From NCBI RefSeq assembly GCF_004319545.1, contig NZ_CP036313.1:4652501-4716500 (forward strand): DNA of 64,000 bases. Direction: 5' to 3'. The position numbers and the translations under genes are program-made. Within the stretch, counting starts at the first letter, position 1. Each line of letters begins with the position of its first letter. Positions 36,194 to 45,937 of this stretch are shown here, piece after piece. Origin of the DNA: Desulfobacter hydrogenophilus. GTDB taxonomy: Bacteria; Desulfobacterota; Desulfobacteria; Desulfobacterales; Desulfobacteraceae. Under the pieces are notes generated by a model that did no database searches, was not told the origin of the DNA, and saw only the letters and a program-made list of their open reading frames with translations.

Positions 36194-38107
36194 TTATCTT
36201 ATTTTAGCTAAAATCCGGGATGCCCATTTGGTATCACCCAGACGACCTGAAACGCTGGTGCTTAACTGGGACAATGTATCATTGCTCAAGGCGTTAAGCT
36301 CTGCCTCTTCATACACGGCAGCCGCATTTTCAGCATCTTGGGCATCGACCAGAAAGGCTTCAGCCAAAAAGATCTGGTCGCTGAATTCGGTCAGTTTTTG
36401 GCGACCCAGGACCAACAGTTCTGAAAGAATGGTCTTGTCCGAAGTCTGCTGTTTAACCAACGCCACCAGAGCGGCATAGTCCTGTTTACTACGGCAAAGG
36501 CCTTCAGCGGATTTATACAGAGCTAAAGCTGCGTCCTTGTCTCCAAGCAGGTTCAGGGTAGCACCGCCTGCAAAGGTAAAGTCGTAAACGGTCTTGGCTT
36601 TGCCGGCTACGCCACTGACAAGTTTTTGTGCCCACTCTTTATCATTGAACTTCTGAATGGCCACAGCGGCAAGTTTCATGAGATCGCCGTTGCCCGTAGC
36701 CTTTTTCTCCAGGCCTTTATAGATCTCTTTGACCCAGGCACTGTCCCCAAGGGTATCCTGGATGGCATTGGTCAGGGTGTTGTAATCACCAAAGCTTTTG
36801 CATTTGTCCAGAAGTGCCGTATAGATCTCTTTAATCCATTCCGCATCATTGAGATCTGCATGGATGGCAGCAGCAAGCTTAATAAAATCGCTGAAATGAA
36901 TGGTAAGGTTTTCGGACTTTTTATACAGTTTGGCTGCATAAAATTTATCACCGGTTTCTTTAAACACTTTAACGGCCAGAGTGCGCATGGGTGCACAATT
37001 GGTGATTTCATTTTCCCGAAGGGCAAAATTATCGTACATTTTGCCGAACTCTTCACGCTTGGCTTTCTGGAAAGCAATGGCGTCGGTCCATGCTTTGTCG
37101 TCCTTGGCCACATCAAGAATGGCATCAGCGGTTTTAATGAAATCCGCATTATTTTTCACGGCAGCCTGGGCCTGTTTCAATACGGGCAGGGCAGCAGCGG
37201 TATCCCCCAGGTCATTGGCCATGGCCAGGGCCAGGGAAACCAGTTGTGCGCAGTCCGGATTGGTGGCAGCCGCTTTCTGGTATACGCCTGAGGCAAATGC
37301 CTTGTCACCGGTATTTTCGAAACTTGCTTTGGCCAATTTCAGGTATTCATCAAACTTTGTATACTTATCTTCGGCTTTTTTATAAATTGACAGCGTAAAA
37401 TCATTGTCATCCAGCTGTTCTTTAACGATCACGGCAAACTTGAGCAGCTCATCCCCTTTTTCCAGGGACCCAACGGCTTTTTCATAAATGGCCCGGGCAA
37501 AATCTTTATCTCCCAGATCTTTTATGGCGCCTGCGGCAAGGGCGCTGAATCCGTCAGCTGTGGTGGCGGCAGCCATGCCTTTTTCATAAATTTCTGTGGC
37601 TTTATCCTTGTCCTTGGTGGTATCCAGAATAGATTTGGCAAAGGAGACAAAATCCTCGGGTTTGGTACACTTTTCAAAGGCTTTGTCCATAACCTGTTTG
37701 GCCATTTCTGGATCGGTTTTAGTAAGCTCATTGCTCAAAGTAAGGAAATCGGTGAGCTTGGTGCATTTGCCCATGGCAGCCTCATTCATCTCCTTGGCCA
37801 TATCATCCAGGCCAAGCTTGCCTGCAGCAGTACCAAGGCCTATGAAATCTGCAGCGCTCATGCACAGCATTTTGGCGTTGGAAAGAAAGTTGCCCACCAC
37901 GTCATCATCACCGATAAACTCTTTGGCTGCCTCGGCATAAACCACAGCCTCATCATAGGTCTGGGCCCATTCAGCACCCTCTTCCATCAGCTCAACCGCC
38001 CAGTCCTTGTCATCCAGACCTTCTACGATCTCCTTGGCCACACCAATGTACTCTTCCGGCGCATCACAGCTTTCCGCTTTTTCTTCCAGTTCTTCTTTGA
38101 GTCCCAT
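36194..38107 (-). CDS. Long acidic helical-repeat (TPR/Sel1-like) protein
   Basis: 637 residues with no signal peptide or membrane segment, made almost wholly of ~33-37-residue helix-turn-helix repeats. The recurring pattern is K(x)D(x)FA(x)IYEKA...(F/L)xxLA, for example GDKDFARAIYEKA, GDTAAALPVLKQA and GDSAWVKEIYKGL, so about 17 repeats. It is strongly acidic at the N-terminus (KEELEEKAESCD). It probably forms a solenoid scaffold for protein binding; I do not recognise a named family. It is a single gene with RBS GGAGA, between a gene-poor spacer and a strong terminator. Confidence 0.7.
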   Translation of the reverse strand: MGLKEELEEKAESCDAPEEYIGVAKEIVEGLDDKDWAVELMEEGAEWAQTYDEAVVYAEAAKEFIGDDDVVGNFLSNAKMLCMSAADFIGLGTAAGKLGLDDMAKEMNEAAMGKCTKLTDFLTLSNELTKTDPEMAKQVMDKAFEKCTKPEDFVSFAKSILDTTKDKDKATEIYEKGMAAATTADGFSALAAGAIKDLGDKDFARAIYEKAVGSLEKGDELLKFAVIVKEQLDDNDFTLSIYKKAEDKYTKFDEYLKLAKASFENTGDKAFASGVYQKAAATNPDCAQLVSLALAMANDLGDTAAALPVLKQAQAAVKNNADFIKTADAILDVAKDDKAWTDAIAFQKAKREEFGKMYDNFALRENEITNCAPMRTLAVKVFKETGDKFYAAKLYKKSENLTIHFSDFIKLAAAIHADLNDAEWIKEIYTALLDKCKSFGDYNTLTNAIQDTLGDSAWVKEIYKGLEKKATGNGDLMKLAAVAIQKFNDKEWAQKLVSGVAGKAKTVYDFTFAGGATLNLLGDKDAALALYKSAEGLCRSKQDYAALVALVKQQTSDKTILSELLVLGRQKLTEFSDQIFLAEAFLVDAQDAENAAAVYEEAELNALSNDTLSQLSTSVSGRLGDTKWASRILAKIR

Positions 38108-38312
38108 AATCTCTCCTTATTTGGTTTTGTTTAATGATTTACGGGTGATATTCGTTAATTAATTATTTTCAACGGGAAACGCACGTCAGCACGCAATCAT
38201 TCCATGGGGTAACCAGCAATATATAAACTTCCACGACTCTAATAACATACTGATATAAAAACAGACAATGGGGATTTTGAATAAAGTTAAATTTTTTAAG
38301 AATCGAAGATAG

Positions 38313-38460
38313 AATAAATTGGACAAAATTGCGCCGACCAGTATTTAAAATCGGGGGCTCATATACACGACAAATCAAAGGTTTAATATCATATTTCAGG
38401 CCTTTAATGCAACGTAGCAGATGCGCTAAAGGGCAAATAACTTCGTTCAATTTATAAATT
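38313..38460. repeat. MITE-like inverted repeat, copy 4
   Basis: ATAAATTGGACAAAATTGCGC at the left and GGCAAATAACTTCGTTCAAT at the right are inverted. The inner CCTTTAATGCAACGTAGCAG matches CCTTTGATGCAACGAAGTAG of the 33.5-kb copy. The surrounding 38108-38890 contains no gene I can support. Confidence 0.65.
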
Positions 38461-38891
38461 TGGCCACAGGCATACATGCAGTATTTCGAGGACCAAATTT
38501 ATTTTCCAACGTATAAATTGGGGAAATTAGTATTCTGTAACAGCCTGTCGACAGGCCTTATGATTATCACTATTTCAGATGTTAATACATATAGCATTCG
38601 CCAGGACAGCTTCTTGACCCCTTTAATGCTTAGATAAAACTAACTTGTTTATTGACAAACAATATATTGACTTGTATCTTCGCTTTCAAAAAGAAAATTC
38701 GCCATAATACATATCCGCTTTTATTTTTACAAACAGCTAAAAATTAAAAAATGAATCCATTACCCGAAATACAAACTGGATACCGCACATGTCATGGATA
38801 TCCGGAAATATTCGGGAGCGAAGGCCCTTTTGACAATCTGTTGAATGTGCTTAAGGGTGAAAAAATAGAATTTAACAGCAAGTAATGAGCA

Positions 38892-39041
38892 GATAAAAAA
38901 TCTGCCCTGCAAATGAAACAGGGCGCAAAGGCAGGGGCCGAAGAAACCGCCCAGATTTCCGGATGTCTCAACGAGCAGGCCATCCGGCTTGAACAATCCA
39001 TGGATATGTTTCAATTGAAAAATAAAACCCATCGCATATAA
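38892..39041 (+). pseudogene. C-terminal remnant of a methyl-accepting chemotaxis protein
   Basis: The frame reads MKQGAKAGAEETAQISGCLN and EQAIRLEQSMDMFQL before TAA at 39039. The AEExAxISxxLxxQAxxLEQSM pattern is the tail of a chemotaxis receptor signalling domain. Stops lie just upstream in the same frame, and nothing of the rest of a receptor is visible before it. The minus-strand frame across it is a shadow. Confidence 0.55.
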
Positions 39042-39047
39042 GCTTTT

Positions 39048-40067
39048 ATGGACCCTGACAATTCTTACATCCTGTGCCCAAACAGACCGTTTATTAAACA
39101 GTTCTCGCTGATTTTTTTCATTATAATAATTATTGCATTAGGCCTTTCTTTTGTCACATACGGTACAGCCCATGCCAACCCCTTTACCCGGAAAAACACA
39201 AATCCTGTGCCCCAGCGCCAGGATGATTCTTTGCAACCGGCACCCAAAATTTCCAAATCCCCAACGCCGGGCTCAGCTGTCCCAGACTCAAATATTATGG
39301 AACGAATCATTTTTTTCCAGATGAAAATCAAGGAAAAAATGACAGTCCTTATCAGGCAGGCAAAAAAAACCGGAGAAACCGGGCCGCTTTTATGGGTTCT
39401 GGCAGCGGCCTTTGCATACGGGATGGTGCACTCTGCCGGTCCCGGCCACGGCAAGGCCCTTGCCTTATCTTATATTGTCTCGATTAAGCCAACGCTTCCC
39501 CGGGCCCTTGCCTTTGGCAACATCCTGGCCATCAGCCATGGGATGTCCGGAGCAGCGCTGGTTTTTTGCGTCAAATTTCTTCTGCAGGCATCCATTTCAG
39601 GCACCCTTGCGTCGGTCACCCGGACCACCCAGATTGCAAGTTATTCACTGATTATTATTCTGGGACTATTTCTTTTTTTGCGTAAACTGCCGGTGTGGAA
39701 AAAATTTAAACCGGTTAAAGATACGTCTGTTGAAGACACCGGGGCAACCGTGGATGCCAAGTCCATTTTACCAGCTGTTTTCATTGGCATGATTCCCTGC
39801 CCCGGCGTTGTGTTAGTTGTTCTGTTCTGTCTGTCATTAGGGTTGCCCGGCTTAGGCATTATGCTGGCCTGTGCCATCACCCTTGGCATGGCATCAACGC
39901 TCTCCTTGGTCGTGCTGACGGCCATGGCCGGGAAAGTCGCTCTTCTTGCTCCCCTGCCCCGGCGTTTCTCTTTTTCAAAAAATGCAGGAGATATACTTGA
40001 AGCACTGGCAGGTTTAATCCTTTGCGCAATCTCTTTTATGCTTCTTCTCACAGTTTTAAATCCTTAA
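39048..40067 (+). CDS. Nickel/cobalt transporter, NicO/RcnA-like
   Basis: 339-residue inner-membrane protein. It has an N-terminal hydrophobic segment (FSLIFFIIIIIALGLSFVTYG), then a ~65-residue polar part, then six hydrophobic segments. Family features are HSAGPGHGKALALSYIVS near 129 (the H-x-GPGH-like metal region), ISHGMSGAALVF and the IPCPGVVLVVLF motif. In this family the protein moves Ni or Co out of, or sometimes into, the cell; the direction cannot be read here. No metal regulator is adjacent. It starts 7 bases after the chemotaxis-receptor remnant. Confidence 0.8.
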   Translation: MDPDNSYILCPNRPFIKQFSLIFFIIIIIALGLSFVTYGTAHANPFTRKNTNPVPQRQDDSLQPAPKISKSPTPGSAVPDSNIMERIIFFQMKIKEKMTVLIRQAKKTGETGPLLWVLAAAFAYGMVHSAGPGHGKALALSYIVSIKPTLPRALAFGNILAISHGMSGAALVFCVKFLLQASISGTLASVTRTTQIASYSLIIILGLFLFLRKLPVWKKFKPVKDTSVEDTGATVDAKSILPAVFIGMIPCPGVVLVVLFCLSLGLPGLGIMLACAITLGMASTLSLVVLTAMAGKVALLAPLPRRFSFSKNAGDILEALAGLILCAISFMLLLTVLNP

Positions 40068-40255
40068 AAATATACCGGTCAGGTCCATTACTTGCCGATA
40101 TAGGGATGATCCCTATTAAAAATTTGCCTGAAATGGTTTTGTATGTTGAGCGGCAGTGGTCTTGTTTCTTGATCAGTTTCTTTTCATTTATTGACTCTTG
40201 TCCCCCAAATTGCATAAAAGATTAGGATTAAACAAACTTATATGAAACCCAAAAT

Positions 40256-42768
40256 ATGACTGATTTGATCCTCACAGAAAAATTTTCAGTGGCCTCTGAT
40301 TTTGCTAAAGCATTAGGAGTAAAGACCAAAAGCGAAGGATACTTTATCAGTAAGGCCTTTATTATTACCTGGGCCGTTGGCCACCTGGTGACCCTCTACG
40401 AGCCTGAAGACTATGACAAGGCCATGAAGAGGTGGCGTTTGGATACCCTGCCACTAATCCCGCAATCCTTCGAATACAAGCCGATCAAGCAAAGTTATAA
40501 GCAATTTAAAATCATCAAGGCCCTGTTACTCAAGCAAAATTTTGGACGACTCATTATTGCAACCGATGCTGGACGTGAAGGAGAAGTTATTGCACGGACC
40601 ATCCTGATGAAAGCCGGGTTCCTGGATAAGAGCCGAATCCTGAGATTCTGGACCAGTCAGGCGTTAGTACCGGAAGTTGTCAGGTCGGCTATGGCGAATT
40701 TAAAGCCCATCACCGATTATGACCGGCTCTGGCGGGCAGGATATTACCGTCAGGTATCTGACTGGCTCATCGGCATGAACTGCACCCGGGTACTTACAGT
40801 CCGATTAAAAGATCTCTTTTCAGTGGGGCGGGTCCAAACAGCGGTACTGGCTCTGCTCGCTGACCGGAAAAAGGAGAGAGAACAATTTAAACCTGAGCCC
40901 TATTGGACTCTGAAAGCTACTTTTTTTAATGACAAAGGAGAGTGGACCGGCACCTGGTTCAGGCAAAAAAACACCCGACTGACAAAACAAAAGGATGCTC
41001 AGGCCATTTATAAGCGCCTGACCCAGACCACAGATCCTGGAGAGGTGCTGACCGTAAAAAAAGAGGAGAAAACGGAACTTCCCCCGCTTCTCTTTTCCCT
41101 GACTGATCTCCAGCAGGAAGCCAATAGACGATTCGGATTTTCTGCAAAAAAGACCCTTAACCTGGCCCAGGCATTGTATCAGGATAAAAAGTGCCTATCC
41201 TATCCGAGAACCGATTCAAGGGTGATGGGCACCCAGAATTTAGAAATGGTTAAAAAGATACTTGAAACACTGGAAAAGACCTATCCTGAGCTGTTGGCAG
41301 GCATCAATCCCACACAGGTCTCCCTGTCAAACAAAAGAGTGTTCAATGATGCAAAACTGACCGACCACCATGCACTGATTCCTTTTAAGCCGGTTCCTCC
41401 CAGGGCCAGTACAGATGAGAAAAAGTTATTTGACCTGGTGATCCGGCGATTTGCCGCGGCCTTTCATTCTCCATGTCGTTTTGAAAATACTCGTGTTGTA
41501 ACCCGCCTCAACAGAGAAACTTTCCAGACGCTGGGAAAGGTCATCCTGTCAAAGGGCTGGCAGCAAGTCTTCCAGGTGAGAATCAAGGATGAAAAAACGG
41601 TAGAACATTTACCACCTTTGGCACCAGGTGATAAAGCCCTGGTCAAGAAAATAGACCTCAATGAAAAAAAAACCATCCCACCTCCCGACTATACAGATTC
41701 GCTACTCTTAAAGGATATGACCAATCCAGGGCGATATGTTGCCGAAGAGGCGGTAAAAAAACTTTTCCGAGGAGATATCGGCATCGGCACCCAGTCTACC
41801 CGGGCCCAGATCATTGAAACGCTTATCACAAGGAATTATGTGGTCCGATCCGGCAAACAATTGGTGGCAACAGAAAAAGGGGGTTATCTGGTGGATTTAC
41901 TCAGGAAGTGCCCTGTCTCTTCAGTGCTCACATCACCAGATGAGACGGCTCGTTGGGAGATGAGCCTGAACAACATTGCTTTAGGAAATCAAGATAACAG
42001 CCATTTCTTGACCAGGATTAAAAGCTTTGTTTCCCAGTCCGTAGATGAGCTTAAGTCAACTCCTTTTAATATAAAAGAATTTAAAACCGAGACTATTGTT
42101 GTAGGTAACTGCCCTGACTGCAATAATGAAGTCCGAGAGACCCGCAAGGCTTATGCTTGCAGCAATCAAGACTGTCAATTTGTCATATGGAAAAAGATAG
42201 CAGGTAAAACCATCTCTGCAAAAATGGCAACCAATCTTCTGAAATATCGGAGATCAGGTCCCTTTAACGGGTTTCGCTCGAAAAAAAAAAGCAGTTTTCA
42301 GCCTGTCTGGTTATCAAGAAGGAAAATGGGCGACATCAGGTTACATTTGATTTTGACAGGCCTGGTACTGGACAGGATGTTGAGCCGGCTTCTGGTTCAA
42401 GAGTATCCTCAGGACAAGAATCTAATAAAAAATCAGAAATCCCGACAGATTTATCAGCTTTCGTCTGCCCGGTCTGCGCAGGCAGGATCATTGAAGGGAA
42501 AAAAGGGGTTGGATGCGCTAATTGGCGTCCTGAACAAGGGAACTGCAGGTTTGTGATCTGGAAGGAAATCTTGGGGAAAAAACTGACCATAAAAAATATA
42601 GAAACACTTCTGGCAGGCAAAACCACAAGGCCTTACGTGTTCAAAGACAGGAACAACAATAAATTCAAAGCAAAATTAAGAATGATAAAAGATCCAGAGT
42701 TCTTTATCGAAGTTCTACCCATGGAAGGTGAAACAGTATCTCGCTCCAAGGTTTCCTGCACCAGGTAA
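40256..42768 (+). CDS. topB: DNA topoisomerase III (type IA), frame broken at an A10 run
   Basis: Relaxes and decatenates DNA by single-strand passage. The toprim domain starts MTDLILTEKFSVASDFAKAL and includes ATDAGREGE (~103). The catalytic Tyr lies in LSYPRTDSR (~318), and TDHHALIPF follows. The zero frame ends at 42556 with an unlike C-terminus. At 42281-42290 ten A residues let translation shift by -1. The shifted frame continues to 42768 with a second zinc-ribbon-like part (CPVCAGRIIEGKKG, then CANW) and FVIWKEI, matching the first ribbon (CPDC...C...C, FVIWKKI). The joined product would be 837 residues. Whether this is a mutation, a sequence error or real slippage is open. Confidence 0.85.
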
Positions 42769-43036
42769 TTGATCATCAAAAAAAGGCAATGCTGTCGTTG
42801 CGATCAGTATACCACAATAAAATTGAAGGCATCCAAACTTTATGAGGAACAATATCCCAGGTTATTTCCCATGAGGAATTTTCTTCTTTGATCTCATTGG
42901 GGCAAAATTAAAACAAATTACAACGAAGGCGACAACTTGCTTGACACGCGCCGAATGGTAAGCAGATAGTTTTATGAGATTTATTCAGAAGCCCCTTAAG
43001 CAATAAAAAAATAACATCGAAGCTTGATATTTTGGT

Positions 43037-43081
43037 TATTTTGGGGTCGGACCAGTTATTTTGTATTTTGGGGTCGGACCA
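43037..43081 (+). repeat. Direct repeats of a GGGGTCGGACC motif
   Basis: TATTTTGGGGTCGGACCA occurs at 43037-43054 and again at 43064-43081. This motif is, from general experience, found next to REP-associated tyrosine transposase genes, a remnant of which follows. The stretch 42769-43036 shows no gene. Confidence 0.7.
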
Positions 43082-43154
43082 AGCAAGACAACCTAATTAT
43101 TTAATATTATAAATAATAATTTTATTTACCTACCTTTTCAGCCTCTTAGAAGGG

Positions 43155-43406
43155 CTATTTTGATATCAAAAAGGGCTTTCTAAGAAAATCGTCTATATCC
43201 CAATAAAACTTATTATCGAAATCTAATTCAAAATTCCCATAAGGTGCTTGTTCTTCTTTTAGTTCAAACCCAGTTCCTGATTTAATTTCTTCGCGTCCTT
43301 TGGCCTTGTCCCCAAGAAGTGCTTTGGTCTTTTCTATAAATTGTTTATCCCCAACAGCAATACTTCTTGTCCACGCAGGATCTTTTTTGTTTGTTTGATC
43401 TAAAGC
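43155..43406 (-). pseudogene. C-terminal remnant of a REP-associated (Y1-type) transposase
   Basis: The minus frame from 43406 reads [20 protein letters not shown] and KQFIEKTKALLGDKAKGREE before TAG at 43155. This resembles the C-terminal tail of RAYT-type transposases (WTxSIAVG...FIEKxKxxLG). The HUH catalytic part is absent. It begins within the last codons of selO, so the two broken genes are fused head to tail. Confidence 0.6.
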
Positions 43407-44653
43407 TCTGCAAAGCCATGACGTATTTGATCCAATTGTTCCAAAGCTTCAGTATCTTTTGCAAGTAGCGGTCTCACTGCAGTCCAAAACATGTGGTAAT
43501 TGGCTTCTGCTGCGACTGGCTGATTGAAGAAGGAAAAGTGTTCCCCGCCGCCGGTCCATGGTTGAAACCCGGGGTCGAAGATTTCACAGAATCCAAATGG
43601 TCCATAGTCGAGGGTAAAGCCACCAGTGGCGCAGTTGTCACTATTATAATTACCCTGGCAGTACCCAATACGCTGCCAATTGGCCACTAATGACGTAAGC
43701 CGGCGGCGAAAAAGCTTAGCCAACTCAACCACTTGATCCGCAAAAACAAGGTCTTGATTAATATCGTTTTGGTATTCTCGGTCAATTAAATGCGACACAA
43801 TCATGCGCAACTCTTCTAAGGCGCTTTGATGCGCATTACCGCGAACCCGGCGGGCAAATAACTCTAACTGACCAACGCGCAAAAAAGAGGGTGCAACGCG
43901 AGTTGAAATAGCCGCAGGATTATCCACTATAATATCAGGATCGCTGGAATGAGAGTCTTGGGAGTACCAGGGCCGGGTAACGCGCTCGGATTTAGATACA
44001 TACAGGGTTAGAGATCGCGTTGTGGGAACCCCCAGGGCGTGCATATACTCTTGCGCGAGAAACTCACGCACACTTGAACGAAGAACTGCGCGCCCGTCGG
44101 CACCACGGCAATAAGGCGTTGTACCGCCACCCTTTAGTTGCATTTCCCAACGCTGTCCATTAAATACCCCTTCAAAGACAGATATCGCCCGGCCATCGCC
44201 ATAACCATTGCCGGTACCAAATGGACATTGGTGGGTATACTCGGTGCCGTAAATTGACAGGGCATAGCCGGTTGCCCAGCCAATCTTACGCATAGGCTCG
44301 TGCGCTGCTGAGAGATCACCAGAAAATACCCGGCAAAATTTTGCATCATTTACCAACTCGTCGCTCAACCCAAGCTCATTAAAAAAAGTGCTGCTATGGG
44401 TTACATATTCCGGTTCTGGAAGCGGCGTGGGAGTCACCGGTACGAAGTGACCGGAAAAAACCTGACGGGTACGGTGATCATCACCATCTCCGGTGGCATC
44501 AGGATCGGCATTTAAGGTATCCATTAAAGAATAATCAGCTAATCGCACAAACTCATCGAAAGTCGATATGCTCTGCTGAGCAGATGGTTTAGACAATGAC
44601 ATTGTTGCAAATACCTCGCTATTGGGGAGCGCGCATTGAGCGCTATTAAACAA
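43400..44653 (-). CDS. selO: SelO-family protein adenylyltransferase, C-terminally truncated
   Basis: SelO transfers AMP to protein Ser/Thr/Tyr (redox stress), with a kinase-like fold and inverted nucleotide. The 417-residue product has [59 protein letters not shown] with nucleotide-binding residues, the metal-site NSDN and LDYGPFGF (DFG-like). The family is usually ~480-600 residues; this copy stops at IRHGFAEL exactly where a transposase remnant begins, so the C-terminal part is lost. The kinase-like core looks complete, and activity is uncertain. Selenocysteine is not encoded. Confidence 0.85.
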   Translation of the reverse strand: MFNSAQCALPNSEVFATMSLSKPSAQQSISTFDEFVRLADYSLMDTLNADPDATGDGDDHRTRQVFSGHFVPVTPTPLPEPEYVTHSSTFFNELGLSDELVNDAKFCRVFSGDLSAAHEPMRKIGWATGYALSIYGTEYTHQCPFGTGNGYGDGRAISVFEGVFNGQRWEMQLKGGGTTPYCRGADGRAVLRSSVREFLAQEYMHALGVPTTRSLTLYVSKSERVTRPWYSQDSHSSDPDIIVDNPAAISTRVAPSFLRVGQLELFARRVRGNAHQSALEELRMIVSHLIDREYQNDINQDLVFADQVVELAKLFRRRLTSLVANWQRIGYCQGNYNSDNCATGGFTLDYGPFGFCEIFDPGFQPWTGGGEHFSFFNQPVAAEANYHMFWTAVRPLLAKDTEALEQLDQIRHGFAEL

Positions 44654-44764
44654 GATTACAGTAGCACCTCACGTATTGGTTGGGAGCAAGAATCAGTATT
44701 ATCGGCATAAGAGTTCTTGCCCCCTACATAAGATTCAGTTGGAAATTAAGCTATGGATGCACTT

Positions 44765-45244
44765 CTAATCTCGTTTATACCGCCCTACCAGCCGGTTCAT
44801 CCCGATGAGTTGGGGTTCTATTTTCGCCAGAAAGTCCCACAAACTCAATCCTTGCTCCAGGTCAACCGCTTCTTTTAATGCCAGCACCCAGAAATAATAA
44901 TAATGAAATCCATGTCCGTTGGGGGGCATGGGACCATTGTATCCGACTTCACCGAAATCGTTTTTACCGCTGCTAAATTGTGCTGTACCTTCTTCCAAAC
45001 TGTTGACATCTCCTGGAATATTATACAAAACCCAGTGAACAAATCCATATGTGCCATTTGGAGAAACCAGCGGTGCATCCGGGTCATGGCAGATAATGGC
45101 AAATGCCTTTGTACCGTCCGGGGCATCTGTCCATGACAATGCCGGTGATACATCTTCACCTTCACCGGTATATCTTGATGGAATTAAACCGTCTTGATTA
45201 AACGCACTGCTTTTTAGCTGCATTGCTGATGGTGCAAAACCCAT
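44765..45244 (-). CDS. YbhB/YbcL-family PEBP-like protein
   Basis: 159 residues of the bacterial phosphatidylethanolamine-binding/Raf kinase inhibitor-like family. Motifs are SPALSWTDAPDGTKAFAIIC, HDPDAPLVSPNGTYGFVHWV (DPDAP and GxxHW) and YNGPMPPNGHGFHYYYFWV, which line the anion pocket. There is no signal peptide, so it is cytoplasmic; the role is unknown in bacteria. Single gene with RBS GGGAGGG. Confidence 0.93.
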   Translation of the reverse strand: MGFAPSAMQLKSSAFNQDGLIPSRYTGEGEDVSPALSWTDAPDGTKAFAIICHDPDAPLVSPNGTYGFVHWVLYNIPGDVNSLEEGTAQFSSGKNDFGEVGYNGPMPPNGHGFHYYYFWVLALKEAVDLEQGLSLWDFLAKIEPQLIGMNRLVGRYKRD

Positions 45245-45482
45245 AATTTCCCTCCCTTTTAAATAATTTTGAAGATATTGCGTATTTTATACCGAAACAT
45301 ACAATTTTGCACGTCTCAACTCAGTGTCAAAAGACTACACCTCTGAAAATCTTACTTTTTCAAACGAATAAACACAGTAGATTTTCCCTGTTAATCGTTA
45401 ATAGGGCATCCTAACAGTCAAGGATTTTTGCATAAATAAGACTGAACTCCGCTGGAATTCCACCAGCGCACCCATCACACCC

Positions 45483-45775
45483 TTAAACATTAAGCCCCAG
45501 TCTGGCAAAGGACCGGGAGACATGCCCGGTTCCGATTCCCAGATCAAGCAGGCTCTCCCCGGGTGGGGACATATTCAAACCCCATCCCCAAAAGGGCGTC
45601 AAATGAGAACCCGTATCCAGTCATGGATATGGGCTATTTCCTACTTGCTACCCAGAACATAATAAGGGATACCGGATTTTGCCCTCAATAACCGATCATA
45701 TATTTCTATCATCCTAACGTGGGCTCTGCCCGACCTGTAGGTGTCCGGATTGTCGTTTTGAAAAATTCTGTTCAT
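45483..45775 (-). pseudogene. Decayed class I methyltransferase remnant plus small open frame
   Basis: The minus strand 45572-45483 reads MSPPGESLLDLGIGTGHVSR and SFARLGLNV, then TAA: a clear SAM-methyltransferase motif I in a gene with no other intact part. Just upstream, 45775-45641 is an open frame of 44 residues (start MNRIFQNDNPDTYRSGRAHV, end YYVLGSK) that I do not recognise. The whole 45245-45850 spacer otherwise has no gene. Confidence 0.5.
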
Positions 45776-45855
45776 TGCAATCATACCTAAAAAATAAATT
45801 ATAGCATAAAACTATATGAACTATAATACTTTGTTACCGTTGCCTAATTTATTTC

Positions 45856-45884
45856 TTGACACCATTTTACATCCAGGCTATTAG
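45856..45884 (+). promoter_or_regulatory. Candidate promoter of the MoxR-VWA operon
   Basis: TTGACA (45856-45861), 17 bases, TATTAG (45879-45884), 54 bases before the MoxR-type gene. Confidence 0.5.
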
Positions 45885-45937
45885 CTTAACTTCAGAGAAT
45901 GTCTACATGAAACATTATACAATTCTAAGGAAACCGG

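Noticed and set aside
43400..44653. Selenoprotein O with a C-terminal selenocysteine
   Set aside because: The gene ends with TAG, the C-terminal region is missing, and there is no in-frame TGA with following codons of the family.
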